64,000 nucleotides of DNA. It comes from Calditrichia bacterium (GTDB taxonomy: Bacteria; Calditrichota; Calditrichia; RBG-13-44-9; J075). The stretch lies in contig JANQQU010000012.1 in assembly GCA_028284905.1 (NCBI GenBank), forward strand, positions 186,001-250,000, in the 5' to 3' direction. Positions 9,251 through 18,594 of this stretch are shown here, in pieces. Position numbers and translations under genes: made by a program. The stretch's first letter is position 1. The number at the start of each line of letters is the position of its first letter. The notes beneath the pieces are model-generated. The model was not told where the DNA came from. It made no database searches and saw nothing but the letters and a program-made list of their open reading frames with translations.

Positions 9251-12200
9251 TTATTTCATGAGTATCATCTTCCGCACTCGCTCAAATCCTTGTGCTGAGC
9301 TTGCCGAAGGGCTGGCTTTGAGGTGGTAGAAATACAGGCCGCTGGCAACGAATTGCCCACTGCTGTTTTTGCCATTCCAAACCACATTGTGGTAGCCGGC
9401 CGCTATATTTTCGTTTACCAGCGTATTTACCAGCTGCCCGGCTACGTTGTAGATTTTCAGGGTTACCCGGCCCGCTTCCGGCAGGGCGAATTTGATAGTT
9501 GTATTTGGGTTGAATGGATTCGGGTAGTTCTGTGCCAGCGTATAGGTTTTGGGCAGAGCAACGGTATTGCCGTTTTCAGCTTTCCGCAGGCCGCGCCCAT
9601 GTTCTAGGGCGATGCGGGCATCTTCCCAGGCATCGCGGTATTCTTTCACCGCCACATCATGATCGCCGGCAGCAATTTCCACGTCGGCATCGGCCATGTC
9701 TGCCTGGGCATCGGCGACTTTATCATCTACTGCCGCATTGCCTGCGTATTCTTGCGCTTCCGCCAGCTTTACCTCGGCGAGCATTTTTGCCAGATCGACA
9801 ATTTCGTTGATCTCATCCGTGGTAACTGCACCGTCTGCTTCAGCATCCTGCAACTGCTCCACTGCGTCCTGCAAATCATCGAAACCGGGTTTGATATCAC
9901 CTTCGTTGAAATCTTCGATGGCGTCGTTTAATTGCTCAATCGCATCTTCCAAATCGGCGTTGGCATTGCTGGAATATCCTCCGGTGTCGATAATGTTCTG
10001 GATATTTGCAGCAGCAGCGTTGATATCATCTTCCGCATCCATACCCTGGGCGATGGCGCTTCCGAGGTGGATGGCGCGCTGCAATTCCTTGCGAGCACTG
10101 GCCAGACGGCGGATGGCGAGATCAAAATTGCCATCTGCTAATTCATCGAGATAATCCTGGTAAAATTTATCAGCATCGTCAATGTAATCATCCACTTGCG
10201 GATCACCGGCAAAAACAACGGCGTTGGTCTGTTCTTCAGCGACAAGCACTTCCGCCAGATCGACGATGGCGTCGATGATCTCCTGCACATCAGCGCCATC
10301 ACTGAGGGCATCCATCAGCTCGTCTACCGCTTCTTCCAGGCCTTTATAAGCTTCCTGCGCATCGTTGTCCTGGAAATCTTCCACGGCACTGTTCAATTCC
10401 TCGCAAGCATCTTCCAGGTCCGCAATCGCCCCGGTGGGAAGGTTCGGATCGTTGAGGATTTCCAGCACGTCGGACATCACATTATTGACAATATCGTCCG
10501 GTTCCGCTTCTTCACTCGGCGGAATGTATAAATCCATACCGCTGACCGATTCAACCCCGAAATCACCAATAACGGTACCGACGCCGCTGGTTTTATCGAT
10601 CGCGATCAGTTCCTCGCGTTTGGAGCCAAAAAGGTTGCCCTCGGCGTCAAAATGAATATCCTGGGTGTTGCTGCCCAGTCCGGTGGTGCCAAGCAGGGTG
10701 GGCGCGCCATTGGTTTTGTCGATTTTGTAGATTTTATCCCCGGTGCCGGATGCATAGAGGGTGCCGTCCGTCGGATCAAAATCCATTCCGACAATTACTT
10801 CGCCTATAGAACCGACCACCGTTACATCACCGGTTGCCGGATCGATCGTTACCAGCTCTTCACTATCTCTGCCGATAGCATAGAGAACATCATTTTCATC
10901 GAAAGCCATCGCCGCGTAAACATCACCCAGATAGCCGATGTACTGGAAATCCCCATCGGCGGCACTGATGACGAAAAAATCATACTCCGTATTGGCCGCA
11001 TAAATAATTCCCTGGGAGTTAATGGCGATTGCCGGATAACCGGCATCCTCTCCCTCCAGGATGTCGCCGACCAGAGTGGCGTAGGGGGTGTTCGTTGTGT
11101 CGATAGTATATAATTTGCCATAATCATCATAGCCGGTTGAAGCATAGCATACGCCGGGAAGTGCCGGCGCCAGTGCAAAGGCGCTGAGGAAAACTTCCCG
11201 GTTACCGGGATAAATTTCATCGCTCTCTATGATCACCAACATGGTGTCTCTACCGGCATCCAACGGGGTATAGACGACATCGAATGACAGTGTTGCCCCC
11301 GGGGAAAGCTGTGCTGGCAGGGTTGGCAGATTGCTGAGCGTGAATTCACCAGCGGGGATTGAGATCGTATTAACCGTCACTGGCGCATCCCCCAAATTCA
11401 TAACGGTAGTGGACTGTGTTTGAGGGGTATTTGCCACTGTCAAGTAAGACAAACCCGGTTGAAGGATACGAAGATACCCGCCGGATGGATTGGAGATATC
11501 CAACTCTAATCCTTCAATACCATTCTCCGCAAACAGCAGTGTGTCTGTGCTACTGCCATCAAATTTTGTCTGAACGATTAAGTAATCCAGCGGCCAATCA
11601 GCACTTTCAGCCCAATAAATGTTTTCATTGAGCGCATCTATCGCAAGCTTGCGCGGATGGTTCGGGCCATCAGCAATTGTTTCCAACTGGCTACCGTCCA
11701 GATTGATACGATAGACCTTGTCTTCCCGGCCACCAATTAAATATATTTTTCCGGAAATTCTTTCAATGATCATGTCCTCTACGAAAGGAATGTTGATAAG
11801 GCTTTCCTCGTTAGTGCCATCCAGCGCCATGCGAGAGATAGATGATCTGGAATACCAGTATAATTTTTCTGAAACAGGATCGATTTCGATTAGTTGCGGT
11901 CGAATGCTAAGAATGCTGCCGATATCGCGCAGCGTCACGGTGTTGCTACCATCCAGGTTGGTACGTTTAAATTGTCCGAGTACAACCCAGTACAATTGAT
12001 TGGCAACAGTATCGATGACCATATCAGTGTTGGACTGATTTGCAATTTCAAAAACAATGGTTTCTAACCCGCTCCCATCAGGATTTGCAGATTGAATGAC
12101 ATCATATTTTTGTCTGTTGAGCCAATAAATTTTGCCACTTCTTTGGTCAACTTCAATGGCATGCGCTTCCCCGCTGCCGATAATTCCTTTCCGATTACCT

Positions 12201-13114
12201 CCATCAAGGTCCATCTCTTCGATTTTTTCTGAATAAGACCTTTCATTACCGACATATGCCTTGCCGGTAGTGAAATTTATTGCCAGTCCTGTTGGCCTGA
12301 AAGTGACTGCATCATACGCGATGACTTCGGCATTATGCCCATCGAGATCTGCCCGGCGGACTCGCTTTTTATTAGGCTCAGTCCAATATATTTTATTCGC
12401 CCCCGGGTGAACCGTAATAATCGATATGGTACTTGAAATATCGGCAATCGGCAGGTTTTCCAGGTTGCCGCCGTCAAAATCGAAGCGTTGGAGGACTGAG
12501 CTTGCAATGTGATACCAATACATTTTTTCATTAATGAAATCTACCGCAAATCCCCTGGTGGTAGATTGGGTAAAACTGATTAAATCTTCCATGTTATCGC
12601 CATTGAGGTCCGCCCGCCGGATTTTATCTATTTCCCGCCAATAGATCTTCCCATTGTCCGGATCGATTGTGAGGTATCCGGTGCTGAATAAATTATTTAT
12701 TATTTCCTCCGGATTGCTGCCATCAAGGTTGCAACGGAATATTTGGCCAGCGGTTGACCAGTATATTTTTTCGCCGGTCGGATCAACCGCCAGGCCGCTT
12801 ACTCTGCTATCTGTTGGTAAGTTGATGATATCAATGCCACTACCATCCAGGTTAGAGCGCCAAAGAAGCTCTTGGTTTCTATGATCATGCCAATAAATTT
12901 TCTGATTAACAGAATCGATGGCAATATGCCCGGGCTGGTCCACTTGCACCTGCACTATCTTGGCATCGGAGCCGTCTGTATTGGCGGACATAATAAGATC
13001 ATTTTCGTGAATATTTTCCGACCAGTAAATTTTGTTTTGCCCGAATAGCGGTATCATTAAAATCAAAAAAATCAGCATGGTTAATGGTTTGCTGTATAAT
13101 TCCTTGTTCATCAT
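9251..13114 (-). CDS. Secreted YWTD propeller / Ig-like / helical stalk / sorting-tail protein (paralog D)
   Basis: 1287 residues; start ATG at 13114 (or the next codon) behind GAGGAGAAGG. A signal peptide covers ~1-26 (MLIFLILMIPLFGQ). Residues ~27-545 hold LDL-receptor class B-like units (KIYWxE, RRADLDG, LAIDxxxGKIYW), i.e. YWTD propellers. Residues ~555-650 look like an ASPM-SPD-2-Hydin type Ig domain (VTVNTISIPAGEFTL, LSPGATLSFDVVYTP). Residues ~655-870 are a second propeller-like segment (LYTIDTTNTPYATLVG, GTLYASGTGDKIYKI). Then follow the duplicated stalk (~882-1185) and the type IX tail. The tail has a net six-residue insertion (SPSASSAQG) just before FERVRKM that the paralogs lack, encoded by a repeat-like DNA segment. 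It is the first gene of the array, 456 nt after the LuxR-type gene. Confidence 0.87.
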   Translation of the reverse strand: MMNKELYSKPLTMLIFLILMIPLFGQNKIYWSENIHENDLIMSANTDGSDAKIVQVQVDQPGHIAIDSVNQKIYWHDHRNQELLWRSNLDGSGIDIINLPTDSRVSGLAVDPTGEKIYWSTAGQIFRCNLDGSNPEEIINNLFSTGYLTIDPDNGKIYWREIDKIRRADLNGDNMEDLISFTQSTTRGFAVDFINEKMYWYHIASSVLQRFDFDGGNLENLPIADISSTISIITVHPGANKIYWTEPNKKRVRRADLDGHNAEVIAYDAVTFRPTGLAINFTTGKAYVGNERSYSEKIEEMDLDGGNRKGIIGSGEAHAIEVDQRSGKIYWLNRQKYDVIQSANPDGSGLETIVFEIANQSNTDMVIDTVANQLYWVVLGQFKRTNLDGSNTVTLRDIGSILSIRPQLIEIDPVSEKLYWYSRSSISRMALDGTNEESLINIPFVEDMIIERISGKIYLIGGREDKVYRINLDGSQLETIADGPNHPRKLAIDALNENIYWAESADWPLDYLIVQTKFDGSSTDTLLFAENGIEGLELDISNPSGGYLRILQPGLSYLTVANTPQTQSTTVMNLGDAPVTVNTISIPAGEFTLSNLPTLPAQLSPGATLSFDVVYTPLDAGRDTMLVIIESDEIYPGNREVFLSAFALAPALPGVCYASTGYDDYGKLYTIDTTNTPYATLVGDILEGEDAGYPAIAINSQGIIYAANTEYDFFVISAADGDFQYIGYLGDVYAAMAFDENDVLYAIGRDSEELVTIDPATGDVTVVGSIGEVIVGMDFDPTDGTLYASGTGDKIYKIDKTNGAPTLLGTTGLGSNTQDIHFDAEGNLFGSKREELIAIDKTSGVGTVIGDFGVESVSGMDLYIPPSEEAEPDDIVNNVMSDVLEILNDPNLPTGAIADLEDACEELNSAVEDFQDNDAQEAYKGLEEAVDELMDALSDGADVQEIIDAIVDLAEVLVAEEQTNAVVFAGDPQVDDYIDDADKFYQDYLDELADGNFDLAIRRLASARKELQRAIHLGSAIAQGMDAEDDINAAAANIQNIIDTGGYSSNANADLEDAIEQLNDAIEDFNEGDIKPGFDDLQDAVEQLQDAEADGAVTTDEINEIVDLAKMLAEVKLAEAQEYAGNAAVDDKVADAQADMADADVEIAAGDHDVAVKEYRDAWEDARIALEHGRGLRKAENGNTVALPKTYTLAQNYPNPFNPNTTIKFALPEAGRVTLKIYNVAGQLVNTLVNENIAAGYHNVVWNGKNSSGQFVASGLYFYHLKASPSASSAQGFERVRKMILMK
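9288..9311. repeat. Short palindrome-like element inside the paralog D tail
   Basis: The segment has CCTT/AAGG ends around a GAGCTT core and resembles short dispersed repeats with a CTTCGACAAGCTCAG-like core known from many bacterial genomes. It lies in frame and explains the SPSASSAQG insertion that paralogs B and C do not have. The identification as a dispersed element is inference from pattern only. Confidence 0.45.
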
Positions 13115-13216
13115 CCTTCTCCTCGTATGATTATGCTGGTTTTGGGTCTTTAATACCCTGAATTTTTATTGCCGCTACCACTACCAATCACTATTTTGAA
13201 ATAGCCTTATTGCCAG

Positions 13217-13232
13217 TTTATCAATTGATAAA
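13217..13232. promoter_or_regulatory. 16-bp perfect palindrome upstream of paralog D, possible operator
   Basis: The sequence TTTATCAATTGATAAA reads identically on both strands. Its position about 100 nt before the first gene of the array suits a dimeric regulator, and the neighbouring LuxR-type protein is an obvious but untested candidate. Confidence 0.4.
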
Positions 13233-13383
13233 AAGTGAAAAGGGCCTGTGACAACCGGTGATTGACCAAAAAAAATGATCAATGGTTACAGATGGTTATC
13301 TGCAGAAATGATTACAATTCACCTGTTTTCAGATGTGAAAGCAGCTTCTCATAGAAATGGTTATTGCCCGATGTCAGAGATAT

Positions 13384-13416
13384 AAAAAATAGGAAGCCCG
13401 GAAGTCGGTTTCCGGG
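13384..13416 (-). terminator. Probable intrinsic terminator of the LuxR-type gene
   Basis: On the minus strand a CCCGGAA/TTCCGGG stem (13397-13403 with 13410-13416) is followed by CTTCCTATTTTTTATA, i.e. a U-run, about 155 nt after the stop codon of the LuxR-type gene. Confidence 0.5.
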
Positions 13417-13570
13417 GTGGAATACAAAAAAAGGATTTTTGCAGTCACCTGAAATTTAAAAAGTTAAGCCGCTCCAAACAAGTGGTACAAATACCCATTT
13501 TTTGATTTCAACAACCCGCTAACTGCCTGTTAAACAAAAGATTGCAGCTTAACCGACAATCAACGAATTG

Positions 13571-13810
13571 TTATCTCTCCTCATCCTCAACAGCATCGTC
13601 TTCCAGGGGAATTAACCCTTCCCGGATCGCGTAACGGGTTAGGCCGGCAATGGTAAAAATACCCAGCCGGCGACGAATGCTAGCCCGGTGTTTATCTACC
13701 GTCTTTTTGGAAATGCACAATTGATCAGCAATCTCCCGGCTATTCCGGCCATTGGCGATCATGATCAATACTTCCATTTCCCGGGCAGATAATCCCTTTT
13801 GCATATCCAT
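13571..13810 (-). CDS. Stand-alone LuxR/GerE-type HTH protein
   Basis: 79 residues. Residues ~5-66 match the LuxR-type helix-turn-helix (LSAREMEVLIMIANG, SREIADQL, ISKKTVDKHRASIRRRLG), with the expected ExEVL start and the KTVDKH recognition-helix region. There is no receiver or ligand domain; an in-frame stop lies directly before the ATG, so this is not an N-terminal truncation of the call. The size compares with the known stand-alone regulator GerE (about 74 residues). The tail is acidic (EDDAVEDEER). No strong ribosome site is visible. It lies between the hybrid sensor gene and the secreted-protein array on the same strand, so it may regulate the array. Decay of a longer response regulator remains possible. 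Confidence 0.75.
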   Translation of the reverse strand: MDMQKGLSAREMEVLIMIANGRNSREIADQLCISKKTVDKHRASIRRRLGIFTIAGLTRYAIREGLIPLEDDAVEDEER

Positions 13811-13936
13811 TTACCATTCGTCGATAGTTCCATAGTGCTGTTAGGGAAAAGATAGGAAAATTGCAAGGGAGGGACCTAGTACTGAGGTTGCAAAAAGTAG
13901 CAAAATTGTTGCACAAGTAGCTCTCAGGCCACACAA

Positions 13937-13956
13937 CCCCGGACTTCAGTCCGGGG
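13937..13956. repeat. 8-bp stem palindrome with TTCA loop
   Basis: CCCCGGAC, TTCA, GTCCGGGG forms a perfect hairpin 36 nt after the stop codon of the hybrid sensor gene. No U-run follows, so it may be a REP-like element or an mRNA 3' stabiliser rather than an intrinsic terminator. Confidence 0.6.
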
Positions 13957-13991
13957 AGGAGCCGCGGCGATACAGAAGACACCCAAAGTAC

Positions 13992-16900
13992 TCAAACACC
14001 AGAACGCGCTTTCCGATAAGCAGACGGCGACATCCCATGCTTTTTCCGAAAAACTTTCGTAAAGTAATTCGGGGAATTGAAACCGGACATGTAAGCGATT
14101 TCCGAAATTGTGGCAGCATCTTTCCGGATTAATTCCTCCGCGCGTTGCAGGCGAATGGAAAGAATAAACTCGCCGGCGTTTAGGCCGGTAATCGCACTGA
14201 TTTTCCGGTGGAACTGACTGCGGCTCATTCCGGCGGCATCGGCCAGTTGAGGTACGCTGAAGTTTTCGTTCTCAAGATTGTCGTTGACAATCTTCAGGGC
14301 TTTTTCCAGAAAAACTTTGTCCATTGAACTGATCTCAATAGCATCCGGTTTAAGTTCTGGCATCTCCCTGATCTTCGCCAGTAATTTTTGGCGCTGGTTA
14401 ATCAGATTGTGCACCCGGGCGAGCAGCTCTTTGGGGTCAAAAGGTTTGCTGAGATAATCATCGGCGCCGGTTTCCAGTCCATGAATTTTATCCGCTTGTG
14501 AAGCTTTGGCTGTGAGTAGAATCAGGGGAATATGGCTGGTGCGTTCATCGGTTTTCAAGGCATCGCAGAGCTGATAACCGTTCATTTTCGGCATCATCAC
14601 ATCGCTGATAATGATATCGGGAATCACCTCCCGGGCAGTTTCCAGGCCCGCCTGCCCATTCGCAGCTTCGATAATGTTAAACGTACCGGAAAGATCTGCG
14701 AGGCAGCTGCGCAGGTAAAACCGAAAGTCGCTATGATCTTCAACCAGCAAAATGATTTTAGCTTTTTGCGGATCCTGCCCATTATCTAATTCTGCATTTT
14801 TTCGCACTCCGCTTTTAGAAGGGGAGGAAAGCGGCATATCAGTTACATTCGCTTCATAAATATTTTCCGAGACTGGATGGACTCGCTGGGCAATGGTAAC
14901 TGATCCGGCGATATCCTCCGAGGGGAGATGCGCCTTCCCCAGGGGGAAATGAATTGTAAATGAGCTCCCTTTCCCGATTGTGCTGTTCACTTCGATTTCC
15001 CCATAGTGCCGTTCTACCAGATCTTTACAGAGTGCCAGACCAACGCCAGTGCCTTCATATTCCCTGGTCGATGAGGCATCTGCCTGGTAGAATCGGTCGA
15101 ATATGTGCGGCAGACGCTCGGGAGAAATACCAATACCGTTATCTGAGACGCGAATTTGCAGAAATTGGGGCTTTGCATTTAGGATTCCCTGAAGGGGCAA
15201 GTCGGAAGTGGGGCGAACTATTTCAACTTCTACAGTGATTTTTCCATTTTTCGAGGTGAACTTCATCGCGTTGGAGAGCAGATTATTAACGATCTTTTCC
15301 ATGAAATCCCGGTCAAAATAAAATGGTGTCGGGGATTGATGGATCGTTTCCACAGTTTCGGAAATAATGATTTGTAATGTTATCTCTTTCCGTTCCGCCC
15401 AGGAAGAAAATCCCATGGTCAGTCCTTTCAGGAAGGCGGCGATATCTCCCGGGGCTGCGTGGAGGGGGAGGCGATTGGCTTCCAGGCGGGATAGATCCAG
15501 CAATTGATTGATTAGATGAAACAGTCGCTGCGCATTCCGTTGAATAATGCTGAGCTTTTGCCGGGATTTTGCCGGTGTAATTTCTTCGAATAATTGTTCT
15601 ACCGGCCCCATAATCAGCGTGAGTGGTGTGCGAAATTCGTGAGAGATATTGGTAAAAAAACGTGTCTTCAAACGGTCGAGCTCTTTCAGTTTATCCGCTT
15701 CCCGCCGGTCCTGTTCACTTTTCAAGTGCTCCAGTTCCAGATCATGCTTGAGCTGTTGCCGGTTTCTTTCATAGCGGCGAATACCGAAAAATGCGCCCAG
15801 CAGAAAAAGCCCGTAGAGGAGATATGCCCACCAGGTTTTCCACCAGGGCGGGGTAATGATAATTTGTAATGCGGCACCGCTTTCGTTCCAGACGCCATTG
15901 CTGTTCGCCGCTTTTGCCCGAAAAGTGTAATTGCCAGGAGGCAAACCGGTATAATGGGCGCTACGACGATTTCCATTCTGAACCCAGTCTTTATCATACC
16001 CATCCATCTTATAAGCATACTGATTTTTTGCCGGAGCGCGAAAATGCAACGCTATCATTTCAAATGTCAGGGTATTTTGGTCATGCGCCAGGGTGAGTTT
16101 TTTGGTTAAAGAAATTGGCTGGGTCAAGGGAGAATCTGCTGAACCCGGCAGAAGTGGCCGATAATGGACCTGGAGCTCGTTAATCATTATCTGCGGGGCA
16201 TCTGTTTCTACAGTCAGGCCATCCGGGCGAATAATGTCAAACCCTTTGGGGCTGGTAAAAATTAATTCTCCCTGATTACTCTTGAAGGCATTCTGCCCGT
16301 AAAAAAAGCTGTAATCCTCTCCATGTAAGCCATCACCCGCAGTATAAGTTTGAATCTTCACCGGAGTTCGCTGATCGGTAGATAAAGAAATTTTTACCAC
16401 GCCACGATTACTGGCCAGCCACAAATTGCCGGCATCGTCATCTAAAATTGAAGAGACCACGTTACCGGGTAATCCTTCCCGGCTGGTATAGTGGCTGAAA
16501 GTGTCCGCCTCGGTATCGAGGCGATTAAGTCCCCCGCCATTGGTGCCAATCCAAATATAGCGTTCGGGCAATGCCGGATCGGCCAAAACGGCAAGCACCT
16601 GCCCATTATTCAAACTATTGCCGTTGGATGATGTTTGATAGTTTTTTATTTCCCGGCTAATACGGTTATAGCGGATCAAACCAAAATTCGTCCCCACCCA
16701 AAGCAACTCATCACTACCTTCATCGATCGCATAAATGTAATGTTGTTCACTATTCCGCGGGAAGGTGGCGATTGGATGTTCCTGAAACGTGTTGTTGCCG
16801 GGGGTGAATTCATATAAAATGCTTTGACGGCCAATCACATGCGAAATTTTTGGTTCAACCATTGAGCGCTCGGAACCCGCCCAGATATGACCGCGACGAT

Positions 16901-18434
16901 CTTTGCTGAGAACGGTAATATTATCCTGGGCGACAAGGGTATCTGCATCTGTTTGGGGGAGAAAATGAGATTTTATAACCTCTTTGACCGGATCATAATA
17001 AATAATACCCTGAAATTCACTGCCGAACCAAAGATCACCATTACGGTCTTCCAGCATGGTATTAATAAATGCCCAGTTTGGTTGACCATAAGCCGGTAAT
17101 AAATTTACTTGTTTCACCGTTCCGTTATTACGGTTGCCCCGGAAGATATTTTCGGTAACCAACCATAAATTCCCTCGAGAATCCGGGTATGTAAAGCGTT
17201 GGTTGAATGCGGAAGCATTGGCAATAGCGGATAAATCCGGATGATAAGCAGAGAAACGTTCTTTTAAAGGATCATAGAGATGTAAGCCGGTGCCGCTGCC
17301 CAGCCAGATCAGGCCGCTGCGGTCCTGATAAACTGCCCACATAGCAGCATCGAAGAGAGATCTCGGGGGGGCTTGTGGTCCTCCCGCGTAGATCTCGCGA
17401 TAATTTCGATATTTTCCGGTTTGCGGATTAAACATCAATAATTCAACAGCGCCATTGAAGCTGGCAATCCAGATTTCCGATCCAATATCGGTCGATATTT
17501 CCGCAATACCCTGTTCCGCTGATAAACCAATGCCTTCTGCATCCGGAAAAGGAAATTGCACCATCTGCCATTGGTCGCCAGTTTTTTCCAGACGAGTGAG
17601 AGCGTTGTGTTCCAATACCCAAAACGTCCCATCGGTTGCCGTCAAGAATCCGTGAATTACTGAAGTGCTGAAGTCAAACTGTTGATTGTTGGGGCCGGAT
17701 AAAGATCCAAAAGACAATTGAAGTTGCGTTTTTGAGGTGAGGCTGGAATAATCGCTAACCAAACCAAGGCCAAGGCCGGTGCCTATCCAGAAATTGTCCT
17801 GCGCATCGAAGTGTAACGCGGTGACGGCATTGCGGCGATGGAGAGAATCTTCCGGCATCATTGTAAAACGATTCTGCCGGAAAGATCGAAAATGACCGCT
17901 CGCTGCTTGTTGGGTTTCGTTGCTCGCGATGGTAATTTGATAAAGGCCGTTTTTACTGCCTACCCAGATGTTGCCGGCGTTGTCTTCACTAATCGCCAAT
18001 ATCCAATTTCGGAGGGAGGAGGCAGAATTTTTTCCGTCTAAATAAATGCGTTGGAAAAGGCCATTCTCGGGATAATAACAATTTAACCCTTCAATGGTGC
18101 CGACCCATATCCATCCACGGGAATCTTCAAAAAGGCAACGGACATTGTTCGCAGATAATGAGGTTGAATCATAGGATAAATGCTCGAAAGTATGGAAAGA
18201 ATAACCGTCATAACGAACCAGTCCGCCAGTTTCACTGCCCAACCACAGGAAACCCTGGCGATCCTGAAGAATGGTGCGAATCGATTTTTGGCGAAGGCCT
18301 TCTGCCGGACCAAATTTTTCCAATCGGAAATGATTGGTTAACACCGTGGTGTTATCCTCATTCCAGGTTAAATTTTGAGATGCACCCGGTAAAATGAGGA
18401 TACAGCAAAGAATGAATATTCTGAGGTAATTCAT
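13992..18434 (-). CDS. Hybrid two-component system sensor (propeller-kinase-receiver-AraC)
   Basis: 1480 residues with the complete Bacteroidota-type hybrid layout. A signal peptide covers ~1-19 and two-component regulator propeller repeats ~20-760 (LWLGSETGGLVRYDG, WIGTNGGGLNRLD). A Y_Y_Y domain follows at ~780-860, then a transmembrane segment at ~866-884. The HisKA domain has phospho-accepting His932 in SHEFRTPL, and the ATPase domain shows an N box near 1050 and DNGIG near 1098. The receiver (~1225-1345) has Asp1278 and Lys1330, and the AraC-type DNA-binding domain is ~1377-1480. It should sense an extracytoplasmic ligand and act directly as a transcription factor. In Bacteroidota such proteins usually control glycan-use loci; no SusC/SusD or glycoside hydrolase is present here, so the target is open. 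It lies head-to-head with the DUF3303-type gene. Confidence 0.92.
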   Translation of the reverse strand: MNYLRIFILCCILILPGASQNLTWNEDNTTVLTNHFRLEKFGPAEGLRQKSIRTILQDRQGFLWLGSETGGLVRYDGYSFHTFEHLSYDSTSLSANNVRCLFEDSRGWIWVGTIEGLNCYYPENGLFQRIYLDGKNSASSLRNWILAISEDNAGNIWVGSKNGLYQITIASNETQQAASGHFRSFRQNRFTMMPEDSLHRRNAVTALHFDAQDNFWIGTGLGLGLVSDYSSLTSKTQLQLSFGSLSGPNNQQFDFSTSVIHGFLTATDGTFWVLEHNALTRLEKTGDQWQMVQFPFPDAEGIGLSAEQGIAEISTDIGSEIWIASFNGAVELLMFNPQTGKYRNYREIYAGGPQAPPRSLFDAAMWAVYQDRSGLIWLGSGTGLHLYDPLKERFSAYHPDLSAIANASAFNQRFTYPDSRGNLWLVTENIFRGNRNNGTVKQVNLLPAYGQPNWAFINTMLEDRNGDLWFGSEFQGIIYYDPVKEVIKSHFLPQTDADTLVAQDNITVLSKDRRGHIWAGSERSMVEPKISHVIGRQSILYEFTPGNNTFQEHPIATFPRNSEQHYIYAIDEGSDELLWVGTNFGLIRYNRISREIKNYQTSSNGNSLNNGQVLAVLADPALPERYIWIGTNGGGLNRLDTEADTFSHYTSREGLPGNVVSSILDDDAGNLWLASNRGVVKISLSTDQRTPVKIQTYTAGDGLHGEDYSFFYGQNAFKSNQGELIFTSPKGFDIIRPDGLTVETDAPQIMINELQVHYRPLLPGSADSPLTQPISLTKKLTLAHDQNTLTFEMIALHFRAPAKNQYAYKMDGYDKDWVQNGNRRSAHYTGLPPGNYTFRAKAANSNGVWNESGAALQIIITPPWWKTWWAYLLYGLFLLGAFFGIRRYERNRQQLKHDLELEHLKSEQDRREADKLKELDRLKTRFFTNISHEFRTPLTLIMGPVEQLFEEITPAKSRQKLSIIQRNAQRLFHLINQLLDLSRLEANRLPLHAAPGDIAAFLKGLTMGFSSWAERKEITLQIIISETVETIHQSPTPFYFDRDFMEKIVNNLLSNAMKFTSKNGKITVEVEIVRPTSDLPLQGILNAKPQFLQIRVSDNGIGISPERLPHIFDRFYQADASSTREYEGTGVGLALCKDLVERHYGEIEVNSTIGKGSSFTIHFPLGKAHLPSEDIAGSVTIAQRVHPVSENIYEANVTDMPLSSPSKSGVRKNAELDNGQDPQKAKIILLVEDHSDFRFYLRSCLADLSGTFNIIEAANGQAGLETAREVIPDIIISDVMMPKMNGYQLCDALKTDERTSHIPLILLTAKASQADKIHGLETGADDYLSKPFDPKELLARVHNLINQRQKLLAKIREMPELKPDAIEISSMDKVFLEKALKIVNDNLENENFSVPQLADAAGMSRSQFHRKISAITGLNAGEFILSIRLQRAEELIRKDAATISEIAYMSGFNSPNYFTKVFRKKHGMSPSAYRKARSGV

Positions 18435-18507
18435 GATATCGCCAGATAAATCCGATTGTTTTATATTGCCTGGGTAGATCGCCCCTTGAGGAATGATAAA
18501 TTACACA

Positions 18508-18544
18508 TCGGCGGTTGCTGTGAGTAAACACGATTTACCGCCGA
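18508..18544. promoter_or_regulatory. Inverted repeat in the divergent sensor/DUF3303 intergenic region
   Basis: Perfect 8-bp arms TCGGCGGT (18508-18515) and ACCGCCGA (18537-18544) with a 21-nt spacer lie between the two divergent start codons, a plausible binding site. A TATAAT-like hexamer follows at about 18552 on the plus strand. Confidence 0.4.
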
Positions 18545-18594
18545 ATAAAAATATAATCGATTAAGAGAACCTAAACAAACCAACGAGGGCACTA

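Larger units (their letters stand above)
13115..13570. other. Intergenic leader region of the secreted-protein array
   Basis: 456 nt without a convincing gene. It contains a perfect 16-bp palindrome at 13217-13232, about 100 nt before the paralog D start codon, and a hairpin at 13397-13416 that fits a terminator of the upstream LuxR-type gene. The rest is AT-rich with no further structure I can support. Confidence 0.6.
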
